The translations under genes and the position numbers were made by a program. Under the pieces are notes generated by a model. That model searched no databases, was not told the DNA's origin, and saw nothing but the letters and a program-made list of their open reading frames with translations. Source: Taishania sp964580465 (GTDB lineage Bacteria > Bacteroidota > Bacteroidia > Flavobacteriales_D > Crocinitomicaceae). Taken from it: a stretch of DNA of 44,249 nucleotides. The stretch is from assembly GCA_964580465.1 (NCBI GenBank), contig CAZOKJ010000019.1, forward strand, positions 1-44,249, read 5' to 3'. Shown one piece after another: positions 26,631 through 35,054 of the stretch (position 1 is its first letter; the number at the start of each line of letters is the position of its first letter).

Positions 26631-27170
26631 ATGTCAGAAGATAAAGATTTGAACGAGCAGGAAAAAATGGCAGATATTCCACATGAAACATCTGAAGAAA
26701 CAGTTGAAACGAATGAAAACGTTACTGAGGAATTAAGTCAAGAAGAAAAGTACAACGAATTAAACGATAAGTTCCTTCGTTTGTATGCAGAGTTTGATAA
26801 TTACCGCAGACGTACAAATAAAGAGAAATTAGAAATTATTTCGAATGCCAACGAGAAACTATTAGTTGATTTATTGCCAACCTTAGATGATTTCGAGCGA
26901 GCTATTGCAAACAATGCCAATGCAGACGATATCGAAGCGATAAAAGAAGGATTTGTTTTAATTTTTAACAAACTTAAATCCACTTTAGAAAGCAAAGGTC
27001 TCAAGCAAATGCAAGCTAAAGGAGAGAATTTTGATAGTGATTTTCACGAAGCAATTGCTAACATTCCTTCTGAAGAAGATCAAAAAGGAAAAATAATTGA
27101 CGACGTAGAAAAAGGATACTTTTTAAATGAAAAAGTAATTCGTTTTGCTAAAGTGGTAGTAGGACAATAA
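26631..27170 (+). CDS. grpE: GrpE nucleotide exchange factor
   Basis: A cytosolic homodimer that speeds ADP release from DnaK. The 179 residues comprise an acidic N-terminal region (about 1-50), a long helix (about 50-100) and the beta domain, with conserved blocks AEFDNYRRRTNKEK near 55, LPTLDDFERA near 83 and the final GYFLNEKVIRFAKVVVG. The ATG is the first in frame after the promoter. dnaJ follows after 15 bp. DnaK itself is not in the window. Confidence 0.97.
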   Translation: MSEDKDLNEQEKMADIPHETSEETVETNENVTEELSQEEKYNELNDKFLRLYAEFDNYRRRTNKEKLEIISNANEKLLVDLLPTLDDFERAIANNANADDIEAIKEGFVLIFNKLKSTLESKGLKQMQAKGENFDSDFHEAIANIPSEEDQKGKIIDDVEKGYFLNEKVIRFAKVVVGQ

Positions 27171-27185
27171 CAAAAGGGACAACCA

Positions 27186-28295
27186 ATGAGTGAAAAAAGA
27201 GATTATTATGAAGTACTAGGTGTATCCAAAAATGCGGATGAAGCTGAAATTAAAAAAGCTTACCGTAAATTGGCTTTAAAATATCACCCAGATAAAAACC
27301 CGGATGATCCAACAGCTGAAGACAAATTCAAGGAAGCAGCTGAAGCATACGAGGTATTGAGCGATTCCAACAAACGTGCTCAATATGATCGCTTTGGTCA
27401 CGCTGGCATGAATGGCAGTGGCTTTGGTGGCGGTGGTATGAACATGGAGGATATTTTCTCTCAGTTTGGCGATATTTTTGGGGGCGGATTTGGTGGAAGC
27501 TTTGGCGGCTCACGTGGCGGGACAATGCGCGCACGCGGTACAAATCTTCGTGTAAAAATCAAACTCAACCTCGAAGAAGTTGCCAATGGTGTTAGAAAGA
27601 AAATAAAAGTAAACAAACTGGTAAATGCCGAAGGTGTGACTTTTAAACGTTGTTCAACTTGTAACGGTACCGGAAGAATCACACGCGTTGCTCAAACTTT
27701 TTTAGGTGCTATGCAAACGCAATCAGCCTGTCACACTTGCCAAGGTGCTGGTAAAATGATTGACAAAAAACCGGCAGATGCTGATGCACAAGGATTAAAA
27801 AGAAAAGAAGAGGTAATCGAAATCGATATCCCAGCTGGCGTAGAAGATGGTATGCAATTAAGTGTTTCTGGAAAAGGAAATGCAGGTCCATTTGATGGCA
27901 TTCCAGGAGATTTAATCGTGGTAATCGAGGAGGTTGAACACAATGAATTGCGTAGAGATGGCGAGCACTTACACTATGATGCATACGTTAATTTTGTAGA
28001 CGCTGTATTGGGTGAATCAATAGAAGTACCAACTATTAATGGTAAGGCTAAAATTAAAATTGAACCGGGGACGCAAAGTGGAAAAACATTGCGTTTAAAA
28101 GGAAAAGGCTTACCTGTTTTACAAGGATACGGAACTGGCGATTTATTTGTTCACATCAATGTTTGGACACCTAAAAAAGTCAACAAAGAAGAAAAAGAGA
28201 TGCTCGAAAAATTGCGCTCAAGTGAAAACTTTATTCCACATCCAGACGCTAATGAAAAAGGATTTTTCCAACGAGTAAAAGACATGTTTCAATAA
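27186..28295 (+). CDS. dnaJ: DnaJ chaperone with only one zinc centre
   Basis: Hsp40 co-chaperone that stimulates DnaK ATPase. A J-domain at 1-70 has HPD at 34-36, followed by a Gly/Phe linker (71-118). The cysteine-rich region is unusual: only two CxxCxGxG motifs exist (Cys156/159 and Cys182/185). In canonical DnaJ the four motifs form zinc site I (motifs 1 and 4) and site II (2 and 3). Here motif 1 is replaced by VNAEG and motif 4 is absent, so only site II remains. The C-terminal substrate-binding domains (205-369) look normal. I believe several Flavobacteriia share this reduced form, but that is from memory. Confidence 0.96.
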   Translation: MSEKRDYYEVLGVSKNADEAEIKKAYRKLALKYHPDKNPDDPTAEDKFKEAAEAYEVLSDSNKRAQYDRFGHAGMNGSGFGGGGMNMEDIFSQFGDIFGGGFGGSFGGSRGGTMRARGTNLRVKIKLNLEEVANGVRKKIKVNKLVNAEGVTFKRCSTCNGTGRITRVAQTFLGAMQTQSACHTCQGAGKMIDKKPADADAQGLKRKEEVIEIDIPAGVEDGMQLSVSGKGNAGPFDGIPGDLIVVIEEVEHNELRRDGEHLHYDAYVNFVDAVLGESIEVPTINGKAKIKIEPGTQSGKTLRLKGKGLPVLQGYGTGDLFVHINVWTPKKVNKEEKEMLEKLRSSENFIPHPDANEKGFFQRVKDMFQ

Positions 28296-28297
28296 TT

Positions 28298-28321
28298 AAA
28301 AGGGAGTTCGCTCCCTTTTTT
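28298..28321 (+). terminator. Intrinsic terminator of grpE-dnaJ
   Basis: A 9-bp stem, AAAAGGGAG with CTCCCTTTT, is closed by a stable TTCG tetraloop and followed by a T-run, a few bases after the dnaJ stop. Confidence 0.93.
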
Positions 28322-28495
28322 ATTTTCCATAATTGCTCGACTTATTCGTCCAATGATAAAACAACCTCTAAGGCCTTTTTGATGAAGTGTTTTTCGTTTT
28401 TCAATCACCCACAACCATGTTTTTGAATCAACCGTTGAAGGCAAAATCGCTGGTATCACTAACTGAACATCTTTTAACTTTCGTTTTTTAGCTTT
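28322..28495. other. Intergenic region, no firm gene
   Basis: A minus-strand frame of about 65 codons runs open between about 28,290 and 28,485 without an ATG start near its beginning (a GTG is present). It contains Val-Ile-Pro-Ala-Ile and Gly-Arg-Ile-Ser-Arg-Ala segments that I cannot place. It overlaps the dnaJ terminator, so it may be decayed coding DNA or chance. Confidence 0.3.
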
Positions 28496-29157
28496 TTAAA
28501 TTAATTCCAATGAATATCTTTTTTCACTAAGTGGAATTTGAGCTGTAATAACTGAATCAATCACAATGATTTCATGAGGTTTAATAGTATAACTTTTCAC
28601 AATGTTAATTGGTAAACTCGGACGAATGTCAGTAGCTAACACTGTTATTTTCAATGAAATTGTATTTTGGATTGTAAAGTAATTTTTAAATACAATGGCG
28701 CATGTTGCAATTTCTTGTTTAGGCAAAGTAGGCACGATTGTCTCTAATGGCAATGTTATTCTTTCTGGAGGAAATTGTTGCTCATCCACTTCTATTTGTT
28801 CTCCATTTTCATTAAACTTCATTGTAACCTTGTGAAATTGAATGCCACCATCTGGTTGATCGCTATAATTCAATCGAGCAACTTCACCATTTTCAAAATA
28901 CTTCACACTACAAGAGGCTGTTCCTCCGATATTTCTTAAATTAAAGTAAAACAATTGTTTTCCAACACTATTATTCCCAACCATTTTCCCATTCGCTTGT
29001 CTTAATCCCATGTTTCATCGGTTGATACTTGACCATTTTTATGATGGTACATTGTGCTTTTATCTCCATTTTCAGCAATTGTAACTACACAGTTAAGCTG
29101 CGCACTAGAAAATTGCACTAAAAAAAATAAAGTTATTATTAAGCCAACTGCTTTCAT
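28496..29157 (-). pseudogene. Secreted hypothetical protein with a frameshift
   Basis: Two minus-strand frames form one protein split by a frameshift near 29,002-29,011. The first half (ATG at 29,157) has a signal peptide ending FSSAQ and the repeat-like segment MYHHKNGQVSTDETWD before TAA. The second half resumes in another frame as RQANGKMVGNNSVGKQ and includes a KYFENGEVARLNYSDQ segment. The join fits repeats of the MORN-like/YwqK kind (KNG, ENG, NENG motifs), so one gene of about 220 residues is likely. The second half has no signal peptide of its own. Either the gene is inactive or the read has an error. Confidence 0.65.
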
Positions 29158-29221
29158 AAAAGAGATAGAGCAATTATTATACCAATAGTGAACAATAGTA
29201 GAGTTAACTTTTTTGACTTGA

Positions 29222-29251
29222 TCCACGAACCACCAACCCTCTGCTTGAATA
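29222..29251 (-). repeat. tRNA 3'-half fragment
   Basis: CGAACCACCAACCCTCTGCTTG differs at two of 22 positions from the T-arm, variable loop and anticodon-stem part of the tRNA-Val gene about 100 bp away, in the same orientation. No 5' half or acceptor stem accompanies it. Confidence 0.6.
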
Positions 29252-29263
29252 GATAATATCGGA

Positions 29264-29294
29264 AATAAAAAAAGCCATCCTATCGGATGGCTTT
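29264..29294 (-). terminator. Intrinsic terminator of the tRNA-Val transcript
   Basis: A 10-bp perfect stem, AAAGCCATCC with GGATGGCTTT, and a 4-nt loop are followed on the minus strand by a T-run, about 11 bp after the tRNA. Confidence 0.88.
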
Positions 29295-29304
29295 AATACT
29301 GTAG

Positions 29305-29379
29305 TGGGAAATGACGGATTCGAACCGCCGACCCTCTGCTTGTAAGGCAGATGCTCTAAACCAACTGAGCTAATTTCCC
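29305..29379 (-). tRNA. tRNA-Val (anticodon TAC)
   Basis: The minus strand folds as a standard 75-nt tRNA: acceptor stem GGGAAAT with ATTTCCC, D-arm containing AGCTCAGTTGGT, anticodon stem TCTGC/GCAGA with loop CTTACAA (anticodon TAC, decodes GTA), T-arm with GGTTCGAATCC, discriminator A. CCA is not encoded. It lies downstream of folC in the same orientation. Confidence 0.96.
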
Positions 29380-29462
29380 TTATTTTTTATTTTCTTCAAC
29401 AACTCGTTCGTTGTTTGTGAGTGCAAATTTAAGTCATTTATTTGAATCTGCAAGCTTTTTTT

Positions 29463-30689
29463 TCATTTTTTTTCAAAAAAATTTGAAATTAAAAAAAAGC
29501 TACCAAAAACCAAAATCATATCCTCCTTATTTGCAATTAGTTTCGCACTTTTTAATGCATCAAAAGCATTTGAAAAAAATTCGCCTTCAATGTCATATTT
29601 TTTTGAAAATTGCTCTAAATGGTGCTTTTTAGCTGATCGCTCATTGCTAAATTCTGTAAAAAAATAACGTGCTGACTTCGGAAAAAGCGGAAAAATGGCA
29701 TCTAAATTTTTATCTGAACTTGTTCCATAAACAATAATCAGTGATTTTTCATCTTTAAAATAATCTAAAGTAGCTCTAATCCCTGCTTCATTGTGCGAAA
29801 CATCAAAGATAACACGTGGATGATGTTCCATAACTTGTAAGCGTCCATAAAAACCTGTATTTTTTGTTAAATGCGCCAACCCTTTTTCTATCGATTGAGC
29901 TGAAATAGGTAATTGATCTTTTAAAACAGTTAAAACAGCACTGACTAAACCAAAATTGTATTGTTGGTACTTTCCTAACAATGGAAAATTAGAAGGTATC
30001 TCAATCGAAGAATCACTTGCAAAAATTATGGGAGCATTGAGCAATTGTGCTTTTTGTACAAAAACTTGATCTGCTTCTTCTATGCGCTCACCTATAACAA
30101 TAGGAATGCCTTCTTTGATAATTCCAGCCTTTTCACTTGCAATGGCACTAATAGTATCTCCTAAATACTGTGTATGTTCTATACTGATATTGGTAATAGC
30201 AGCGACTAAAGGTGTAATGCAATTTGTAGCATCCAATCGCCCTCCTAAACCGGTTTCAATCACACAAACATCACAAGCTTGTCGCTTAAAATACAACAAA
30301 GCCATTAAAAAACTAATTTCAAAAAATGAAGGTTGAAGCGGTAAATCAAGCGAACGAATTTTAGCTGTTGTTTCAATAACAAATTGCTCATCAGCCATTT
30401 CACCATTCACTCGAATGCGCTCACGAAAATCTTGAATGTGCGGTGAGGTAAACAAACCAACTTTGTAGCCTGACTCTGTCAGAATAGAAGCCAACATGGA
30501 ACAAGTTGATCCTTTTCCATTTGTTCCTGCAACATGAATAAAACGCAAATCTTGATGCGGATTATCAAAAGCTGCTAATAATTGGTAAATGGTTTCTAAG
30601 CCAGGTTTATAGGCCTTGCCTCCTACTAATTGATAGGCAGGAAATTGACGAAACAACCAGTCTATTGTCTCTTGATAATTGTTATTCAC
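29463..30689 (-). CDS. folC: Bifunctional folylpolyglutamate / dihydrofolate synthase
   Basis: Adds glutamate residues to folates and joins glutamate to dihydropteroate. The 408-residue Mur-ligase-fold protein has the P-loop GTNGKGST near residue 54, IETGLGGRLDATN near 144, the SIEHTQYLGDT motif near 170 and FDVSHNEAGI near 272. It starts at GTG, since no in-frame ATG precedes MNNNYQ; the GTG is 9 bp after the upstream TonB-like gene's stop, an operon pairing often seen in Bacteroidota. Confidence 0.95.
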   Translation of the reverse strand: MNNNYQETIDWLFRQFPAYQLVGGKAYKPGLETIYQLLAAFDNPHQDLRFIHVAGTNGKGSTCSMLASILTESGYKVGLFTSPHIQDFRERIRVNGEMADEQFVIETTAKIRSLDLPLQPSFFEISFLMALLYFKRQACDVCVIETGLGGRLDATNCITPLVAAITNISIEHTQYLGDTISAIASEKAGIIKEGIPIVIGERIEEADQVFVQKAQLLNAPIIFASDSSIEIPSNFPLLGKYQQYNFGLVSAVLTVLKDQLPISAQSIEKGLAHLTKNTGFYGRLQVMEHHPRVIFDVSHNEAGIRATLDYFKDEKSLIIVYGTSSDKNLDAIFPLFPKSARYFFTEFSNERSAKKHHLEQFSKKYDIEGEFFSNAFDALKSAKLIANKEDMILVFGSFFLISNFFEKK

Positions 30690-30698
30690 GGTAATGGG

Positions 30699-31460
30699 TT
30701 ATTGAGGACGAATCAAAGCTGTATAATATTCTTCTGTCATTGAATTAGAAGGCTTATACTTCAACTGGCTCTTACACGCTGATAATACTTTACTGATGAT
30801 TTGTTGGTCGTTTGTGGTTGTTCCTGCACCAACAGTTCTACCACCAATTACGCGACCTTCTTCATTCACGTTTAAAATTAATTGTACTTTAATTTCTGAG
30901 TTGGTATAAATACCGCTAACGTCAATTTCATTATAGCGTACGCGTGCTACTCCACTTCCGCTACCTGTGCCACTACCAGCACCTGTTCCCTTACCTCCTT
31001 TGCCATTGTCAGAACCAAAAACACCTCCAGAACCTCCTTCACTACCACCTCCAGAACCTCCTTTAGAAAAAGGATTATTTCCTTGTTGGGTTGTTGTAGC
31101 CGTGTTATTAGTAGGCGTATCCGTATTTGTTTTATTGGATTTCCCCGTTTGAATAGGCGTAGCATTCGCATCCGTTGACGTTAATGTCTGCGTTTGCTGT
31201 GGTGGGTTAGCCTTATTTAATGGAGCTGTGTTGGGCGTACCACTTCCACCAGGTGAACCACCTGGTTTGTTATCTGGTAACACTTTTAATTCTAAAAACT
31301 CTAATGGAACCTCATTCGTAAGAGGAACGTGAACAGGAGGATCTGTTACACTTGTTATTGTGACAAAACTAATCAACAACAAGAACAATACCATTACAAT
31401 GGTTGCATATATACGAGATTTTAAAACCTCTTGTTTACTTGATACGACTAGCGCTTCCAT
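30699..31460 (-). CDS. TonB-like energy transducer protein
   Basis: A 253-residue protein with one N-terminal membrane helix (about 17-38), a Pro-, Gly- and Ser-rich linker with repeats such as GGSGGG and GSGTGSG (about 60-170), and a C-terminal TonB-type domain (about 175-253: VQLILNVNEEGRVIGGRTVG and the LKYKPS strand). This fits a periplasm-spanning TonB that powers outer-membrane receptors, but ExbB and ExbD are not next to it here. An alternative is a cell-envelope scaffold with a TonB-like C-terminal domain. Confidence 0.78.
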   Translation of the reverse strand: MEALVVSSKQEVLKSRIYATIVMVLFLLLISFVTITSVTDPPVHVPLTNEVPLEFLELKVLPDNKPGGSPGGSGTPNTAPLNKANPPQQTQTLTSTDANATPIQTGKSNKTNTDTPTNNTATTTQQGNNPFSKGGSGGGSEGGSGGVFGSDNGKGGKGTGAGSGTGSGSGVARVRYNEIDVSGIYTNSEIKVQLILNVNEEGRVIGGRTVGAGTTTNDQQIISKVLSACKSQLKYKPSNSMTEEYYTALIRPQ

Positions 31461-31519
31461 GACTCGACATTTATTTTAACATATACGAAACTTCAACAAA
31501 AAAGTTACATTTACTCTTA

Positions 31520-31549
31520 GCTCTTATTCTACTAACGCAAAATAAGAGC
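31520..31549. repeat. Inverted repeat upstream of the TonB-like gene
   Basis: A 9-bp perfect inverted repeat, GCTCTTATT with AATAAGAGC, with a 12-nt spacer lies between folD and the TonB-like gene. It lacks a good T-run, so it could be a weak terminator of folD or a leader structure. Confidence 0.4.
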
Positions 31550-31632
31550 CAAAAGTATAATCGTGTAAAATTAAAACCTATTCGGTCTAGAATTTTATTC
31601 TTAAAAAAATATGATTAACAATAGAATGTGAA

Positions 31633-32511
31633 CTACTTACCTTTCAATTCAACAGCTTTAAGCGTATTGATCATTAAAGAAGCAATAGTCATTGGTCCAA
31701 CACCTCCTGGTACTGGCGTAATATACGAACATTTTGGAGCAACGTTATCAAAATCAACATCTCCTCTTAAACGCCAACCTCTTTCTCTTGTAGGATCTTC
31801 AACACGTGTTGTACCAACATCAATAACAACAGCACCTTCTCTAACCATTTCAGCAGTTACATAGCCAGGGCGACCAATTGCAGCCACGATGATATCAGCT
31901 TGCTGGCAAATTTCAACTAAATTTTTAGTACGGCTATGTGTCAATGTTACGGTACAGTTACCAGGATTTTCATTGCGAGCTAATAAGATGCTCATTGGAG
32001 AACCAACGATGTGACTTCTACCAATCACAACACAATGTTTACCTGCTGTTTCGATGTTATTTCTTCTAATTAATTCAACAATACCTGCTGGAGTTGCTGG
32101 CAAGAAACCTGGTAAGTTCAACACCATGTTTCCTAAATTTTGCGGGTGAAAACCATCCACATCTTTTCGAGGATCAACGGCTTGTGTCACTTTTAATTCA
32201 TCAATATGCTTTGGAAGAGGCAACTGAACAATAAATCCATCGATATTATCATCATTGTTCAATTCGTGGATTTTATCCAACAAAGCTTGCTCTGTAATCG
32301 TTTCATCGTAGCGAATCAACGTGCTTTCGAAACCAATATCTTCACATGATTTAACTTTCGCATTCACGTAAGTAAGCGAACCACCATCATTACCAACCAA
32401 AATTGCAGCCAAATGAGGAATTTTTCGCCCTTCTTTTTTTCTTAATTGAACTGCTTTTGCCAACTCTTCACGAATATCAGCAGCGGCTTTTTTACCATCT
32501 AATAATTGCAT
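31633..32511 (-). CDS. folD: Methylenetetrahydrofolate dehydrogenase / cyclohydrolase
   Basis: Bifunctional cytosolic enzyme interconverting 5,10-methylene-, methenyl- and 10-formyl-tetrahydrofolate with NADP. The 292-residue protein carries the catalytic Tyr/Lys motif (YVNAKVKSCEDIGF, about residues 48-61), QLPLPKHID near 95, DGFHP near 118, the dinucleotide motif VIGRSHIVGSP near 158 and the C-terminal PVPGGVGPMT. The ATG start is clear. It is separated from folC by the TonB-like gene on the same strand. Confidence 0.98.
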   Translation of the reverse strand: MQLLDGKKAAADIREELAKAVQLRKKEGRKIPHLAAILVGNDGGSLTYVNAKVKSCEDIGFESTLIRYDETITEQALLDKIHELNNDDNIDGFIVQLPLPKHIDELKVTQAVDPRKDVDGFHPQNLGNMVLNLPGFLPATPAGIVELIRRNNIETAGKHCVVIGRSHIVGSPMSILLARNENPGNCTVTLTHSRTKNLVEICQQADIIVAAIGRPGYVTAEMVREGAVVIDVGTTRVEDPTRERGWRLRGDVDFDNVAPKCSYITPVPGGVGPMTIASLMINTLKAVELKGK

Positions 32512-32577
32512 AACTCTTAAAAATGAGGTACAAAGTTACAAAATAAATAGGTAAAGGAGTATAGATAAAAAAGGATA

Positions 32578-32603
32578 ATAAAAAAGTCTATCAATAAAGA
32601 CTT
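32578..32603 (-). terminator. Terminator overlapping the rnc stop codon
   Basis: AAGTCT and AGACTT form a 6-bp stem with an 8-nt loop, followed on the minus strand by TTTTTT. The stem begins inside the rnc stop codon and ends the acpP-fabF-rnc operon. Confidence 0.6.
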
Positions 32604-33321
32604 AAATTTCACCAAGTAGTTCTAATGTTTCTTTTGAAGCAGCTTGTTCGGAAGCTTTTTTTGTGGAACCAGTGCCAATTCCATACTTGTGGTCATTAAT
32701 CATCACTGCGGTCTTATATTCCCACGAAGAACCCTTGTTAACTTCTTCTATTAATTCAAATTCTAAATTCAATTTGCTACGTTGGCACCAAATAAATAAC
32801 CGTGATTTAAAATCAATTTCTTCTTCAAGAACTTTGTTGATGTTTACATATTTCTTATAAATATGCTCTTTAATTGATTTCTTTACCGCACGAAATCCTC
32901 CATCTAAATAAATAGCGCCAATAAGAGCCTCCAACGCATTACCTTCAATCGTACTGATATTAATTGAACGACCTTTGTGATACCTCAAGATGTTGCGAAT
33001 TTCCATTTCTTCAGCGATTTCTGACATGGTTTTACGGCTAACCAACTTTGACTTAATTTTTGTCAAATAGCCTTCGTCTTCATTTGGAAAGCGGTGAAAT
33101 AAAAACTCAGCAATAATCGCATCAATGATGGCGTCTCCTAAAAATTCGAGACGTTCATTTGACTCATTGTGTTTGGAACCAAGAAGTGATTTGTGTGTAA
33201 CTGCTCTTTCAAAATAAATTATTTTTTTAGGACGATAGCCAAAACGAGAAACTACGAAGTTCGATAACTCAAACTGCTCTTTAGTTTTAGCACCTCCAAA
33301 AAAACGACTAAGAAAGCTCAA
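32602..33321 (-). CDS. rnc: Ribonuclease III
   Basis: Double-stranded RNA endonuclease that processes rRNA precursors and other RNAs. The 239-residue protein has the catalytic signature NERLEFLGDAIIDA near 55-68, a second acidic cluster EALIGAIYLD near 133, and a C-terminal double-stranded-RNA-binding domain (about 165-239). It starts at TTG, the only possible start near the fabF stop; the gap is 2 bp, so translation is coupled. It is last in the acpP-fabF-rnc operon, a classic bacterial linkage. Confidence 0.96.
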   Translation of the reverse strand: MSFLSRFFGGAKTKEQFELSNFVVSRFGYRPKKIIYFERAVTHKSLLGSKHNESNERLEFLGDAIIDAIIAEFLFHRFPNEDEGYLTKIKSKLVSRKTMSEIAEEMEIRNILRYHKGRSINISTIEGNALEALIGAIYLDGGFRAVKKSIKEHIYKKYVNINKVLEEEIDFKSRLFIWCQRSKLNLEFELIEEVNKGSSWEYKTAVMINDHKYGIGTGSTKKASEQAASKETLELLGEI

Positions 33322-33323
33322 TT

Positions 33324-34577
33324 TTACTTAGAAAATTTCTTTACAATTACGCTAGTATTATGTCCACCAAAACCAAATGTATTTGATAAAGCAACATTAA
33401 CAGTACGTTTTTGAGCCTTATTAAATGTTAGGTTCAATTTTGGATCTAACTCAGGATCATCTGTAAAGTGATTAATAGTAGGGGGAACAATATCATGTTT
33501 TACAGCCATCACACAAGCAATTGCTTCAATAGCACCTGCTGCGCCTAACAAGTGGCCAGTCATTGATTTTGTTGAACTAATGTTTAAATCATACGCATGT
33601 TCGCCAAATACTTGTTGGATAGCTTTCACTTCAGTGACATCACCTAATGGTGTAGAAGTACCGTGAACGTTGATATAATCAATTTCATTGGCACTCATGT
33701 GCGCATCGTCCAAAGCAGCTAACATCGTATTTTTAGCACCTAAACCTTCAGGGTGCGGAGCTGTAATGTGGTAAGCGTCTCCAGACATACCTCCACCAAC
33801 AACCTCAGCATAGATTTTAGCACCACGCGCCAAAGCATGTTCTAATTCTTCTAATACCAAAGCACCTGAACCTTCACCTAATACAAACCCATCACGATCC
33901 AAATCAAAAGGACGAGAAGCAGTTTCAGGTGAATCATTACGAGTAGATAAAGCTTTTAAAGCATTGAATCCACCCATTCCCATTTCATTTACACAAGCTT
34001 CAGAGCCACCAGTGATGATTGCATCAGCTTTTCCTAAACGAATGGTGTTAAACGCATCAATAATTGCGTTTGTTGATGATGCACATGCAGAAACTGTTAC
34101 ATAATTTGGCCCTCTAAAACCAAATTTAATTGAAATGTGTCCAGCTGCAATATCTGCAATCATCTTAGGAATAAAGAATGGGTTGAAACGAGGTGTTCCA
34201 TCTCCTTCGAAGAAAGATTTAGCTTCTTCTTGGAATGTGTTTAATCCACCAATTCCAGAACCCCAAATAACTCCAATACGATCTAAATTAGGATTTGAAT
34301 CCAAAATTGCAGAGTCGGCCACGGCTTCAGATGAAGAAACCATGGCGTACTGTGCAAATGTGTCTAATTTTCTTGCTTCTTTGCGGTCAATAAAATCTTC
34401 AACGTTAAAATTCTTCACTTCACAAGCAAATTGTGTTTTGAACAATGTAGCGTCAAAGTGTTGAATTGGAGCGGCTCCACTTTTACCTGCAAGCAATCCC
34501 TCCCAATATTCATTTAAGGTATTACCAATCGGGGTAAGCGCCCCCATCCCAGTTACAACTACTCTTTTTAACTGCAT
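33324..34577 (-). CDS. fabF: 3-oxoacyl-[acyl-carrier-protein] synthase II
   Basis: Elongating condensing enzyme of type II fatty-acid synthesis. The 417-residue thiolase-fold protein shows the catalytic Cys165 (VSACASS), His305 (NVHGTSTP), Lys337 and His342 (TKSMTGHLLG), and the C-terminal NTFGFGGHN. It follows acpP by 46 bp and precedes rnc by 2 bp. Both the carrier protein and this enzyme act in the cytosol on growing acyl chains. Confidence 0.98.
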   Translation of the reverse strand: MQLKRVVVTGMGALTPIGNTLNEYWEGLLAGKSGAAPIQHFDATLFKTQFACEVKNFNVEDFIDRKEARKLDTFAQYAMVSSSEAVADSAILDSNPNLDRIGVIWGSGIGGLNTFQEEAKSFFEGDGTPRFNPFFIPKMIADIAAGHISIKFGFRGPNYVTVSACASSTNAIIDAFNTIRLGKADAIITGGSEACVNEMGMGGFNALKALSTRNDSPETASRPFDLDRDGFVLGEGSGALVLEELEHALARGAKIYAEVVGGGMSGDAYHITAPHPEGLGAKNTMLAALDDAHMSANEIDYINVHGTSTPLGDVTEVKAIQQVFGEHAYDLNISSTKSMTGHLLGAAGAIEAIACVMAVKHDIVPPTINHFTDDPELDPKLNLTFNKAQKRTVNVALSNTFGFGGHNTSVIVKKFSK

Positions 34578-34623
34578 AAGATAAATTTCAAGAAACTAAT
34601 AATTCAATTTAATTAGACGGTGA

Positions 34624-34857
34624 TTAAGCGTTTTTCTCAATGTAAGAAATTGCGTCACCTACAGTTTGAATTCCTTCTGCTTGATCGTCTGGAATAGCGA
34701 TGTTGAATTCTTTTTCAAATTCCATAATTAACTCAACAGTATCCAAAGAATCTGCTCCTAAGTCATTTGTGAAGCTCGCTGTTTCTACAACTTCGCTCTC
34801 TTCAACTCCTAATTTGTCAACGATAATCGCTACTACTTTTGTTTTAATATCAGACAT
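34624..34857 (-). CDS. acpP: Acyl carrier protein
   Basis: Carries acyl chains on a phosphopantetheine arm during fatty-acid synthesis. The 77-residue acidic four-helix protein has the DSL attachment motif at residues 36-38 (Ser37) in GADSLDTVELI. It is the first gene of the fabF-rnc operon, and its ATG is the only one in frame. An AT-rich leader of nearly 200 bp precedes it. Confidence 0.98.
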   Translation of the reverse strand: MSDIKTKVVAIIVDKLGVEESEVVETASFTNDLGADSLDTVELIMEFEKEFNIAIPDDQAEGIQTVGDAISYIEKNA

Positions 34858-35015
34858 CTTTTCTAATTTTTAAAAGGTTAATCGGCAACAAAGAAAACGA
34901 CAAACATTGAATTATCAAAATTATTTGTTAAGTTTTATTAAAATTGATTTTTTGAAAACCGAATCAACCAACTGTATATCAAGTATTTAAGCTTTAAATA
35001 AACAAAATAAAATAC

Positions 35016-35033
35016 CACTTTTCTGTCAAAGTG
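35016..35033 (-). terminator. Weak terminator of the six-gene envelope operon
   Basis: CACTTT and AAAGTG form a 6-bp stem with a 6-nt loop, followed on the minus strand by an interrupted T-rich tract, 22 bp after the LuxE-like gene's stop. Confidence 0.45.
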
Positions 35034-35054
35034 TCATTTTTGCCTAAAAATCAG

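Noticed and set aside
29264..29294. Hairpin considered as part of a mobile element end
   Set aside because: Stem, tetraloop and T-run directly after the tRNA fit a normal terminator.
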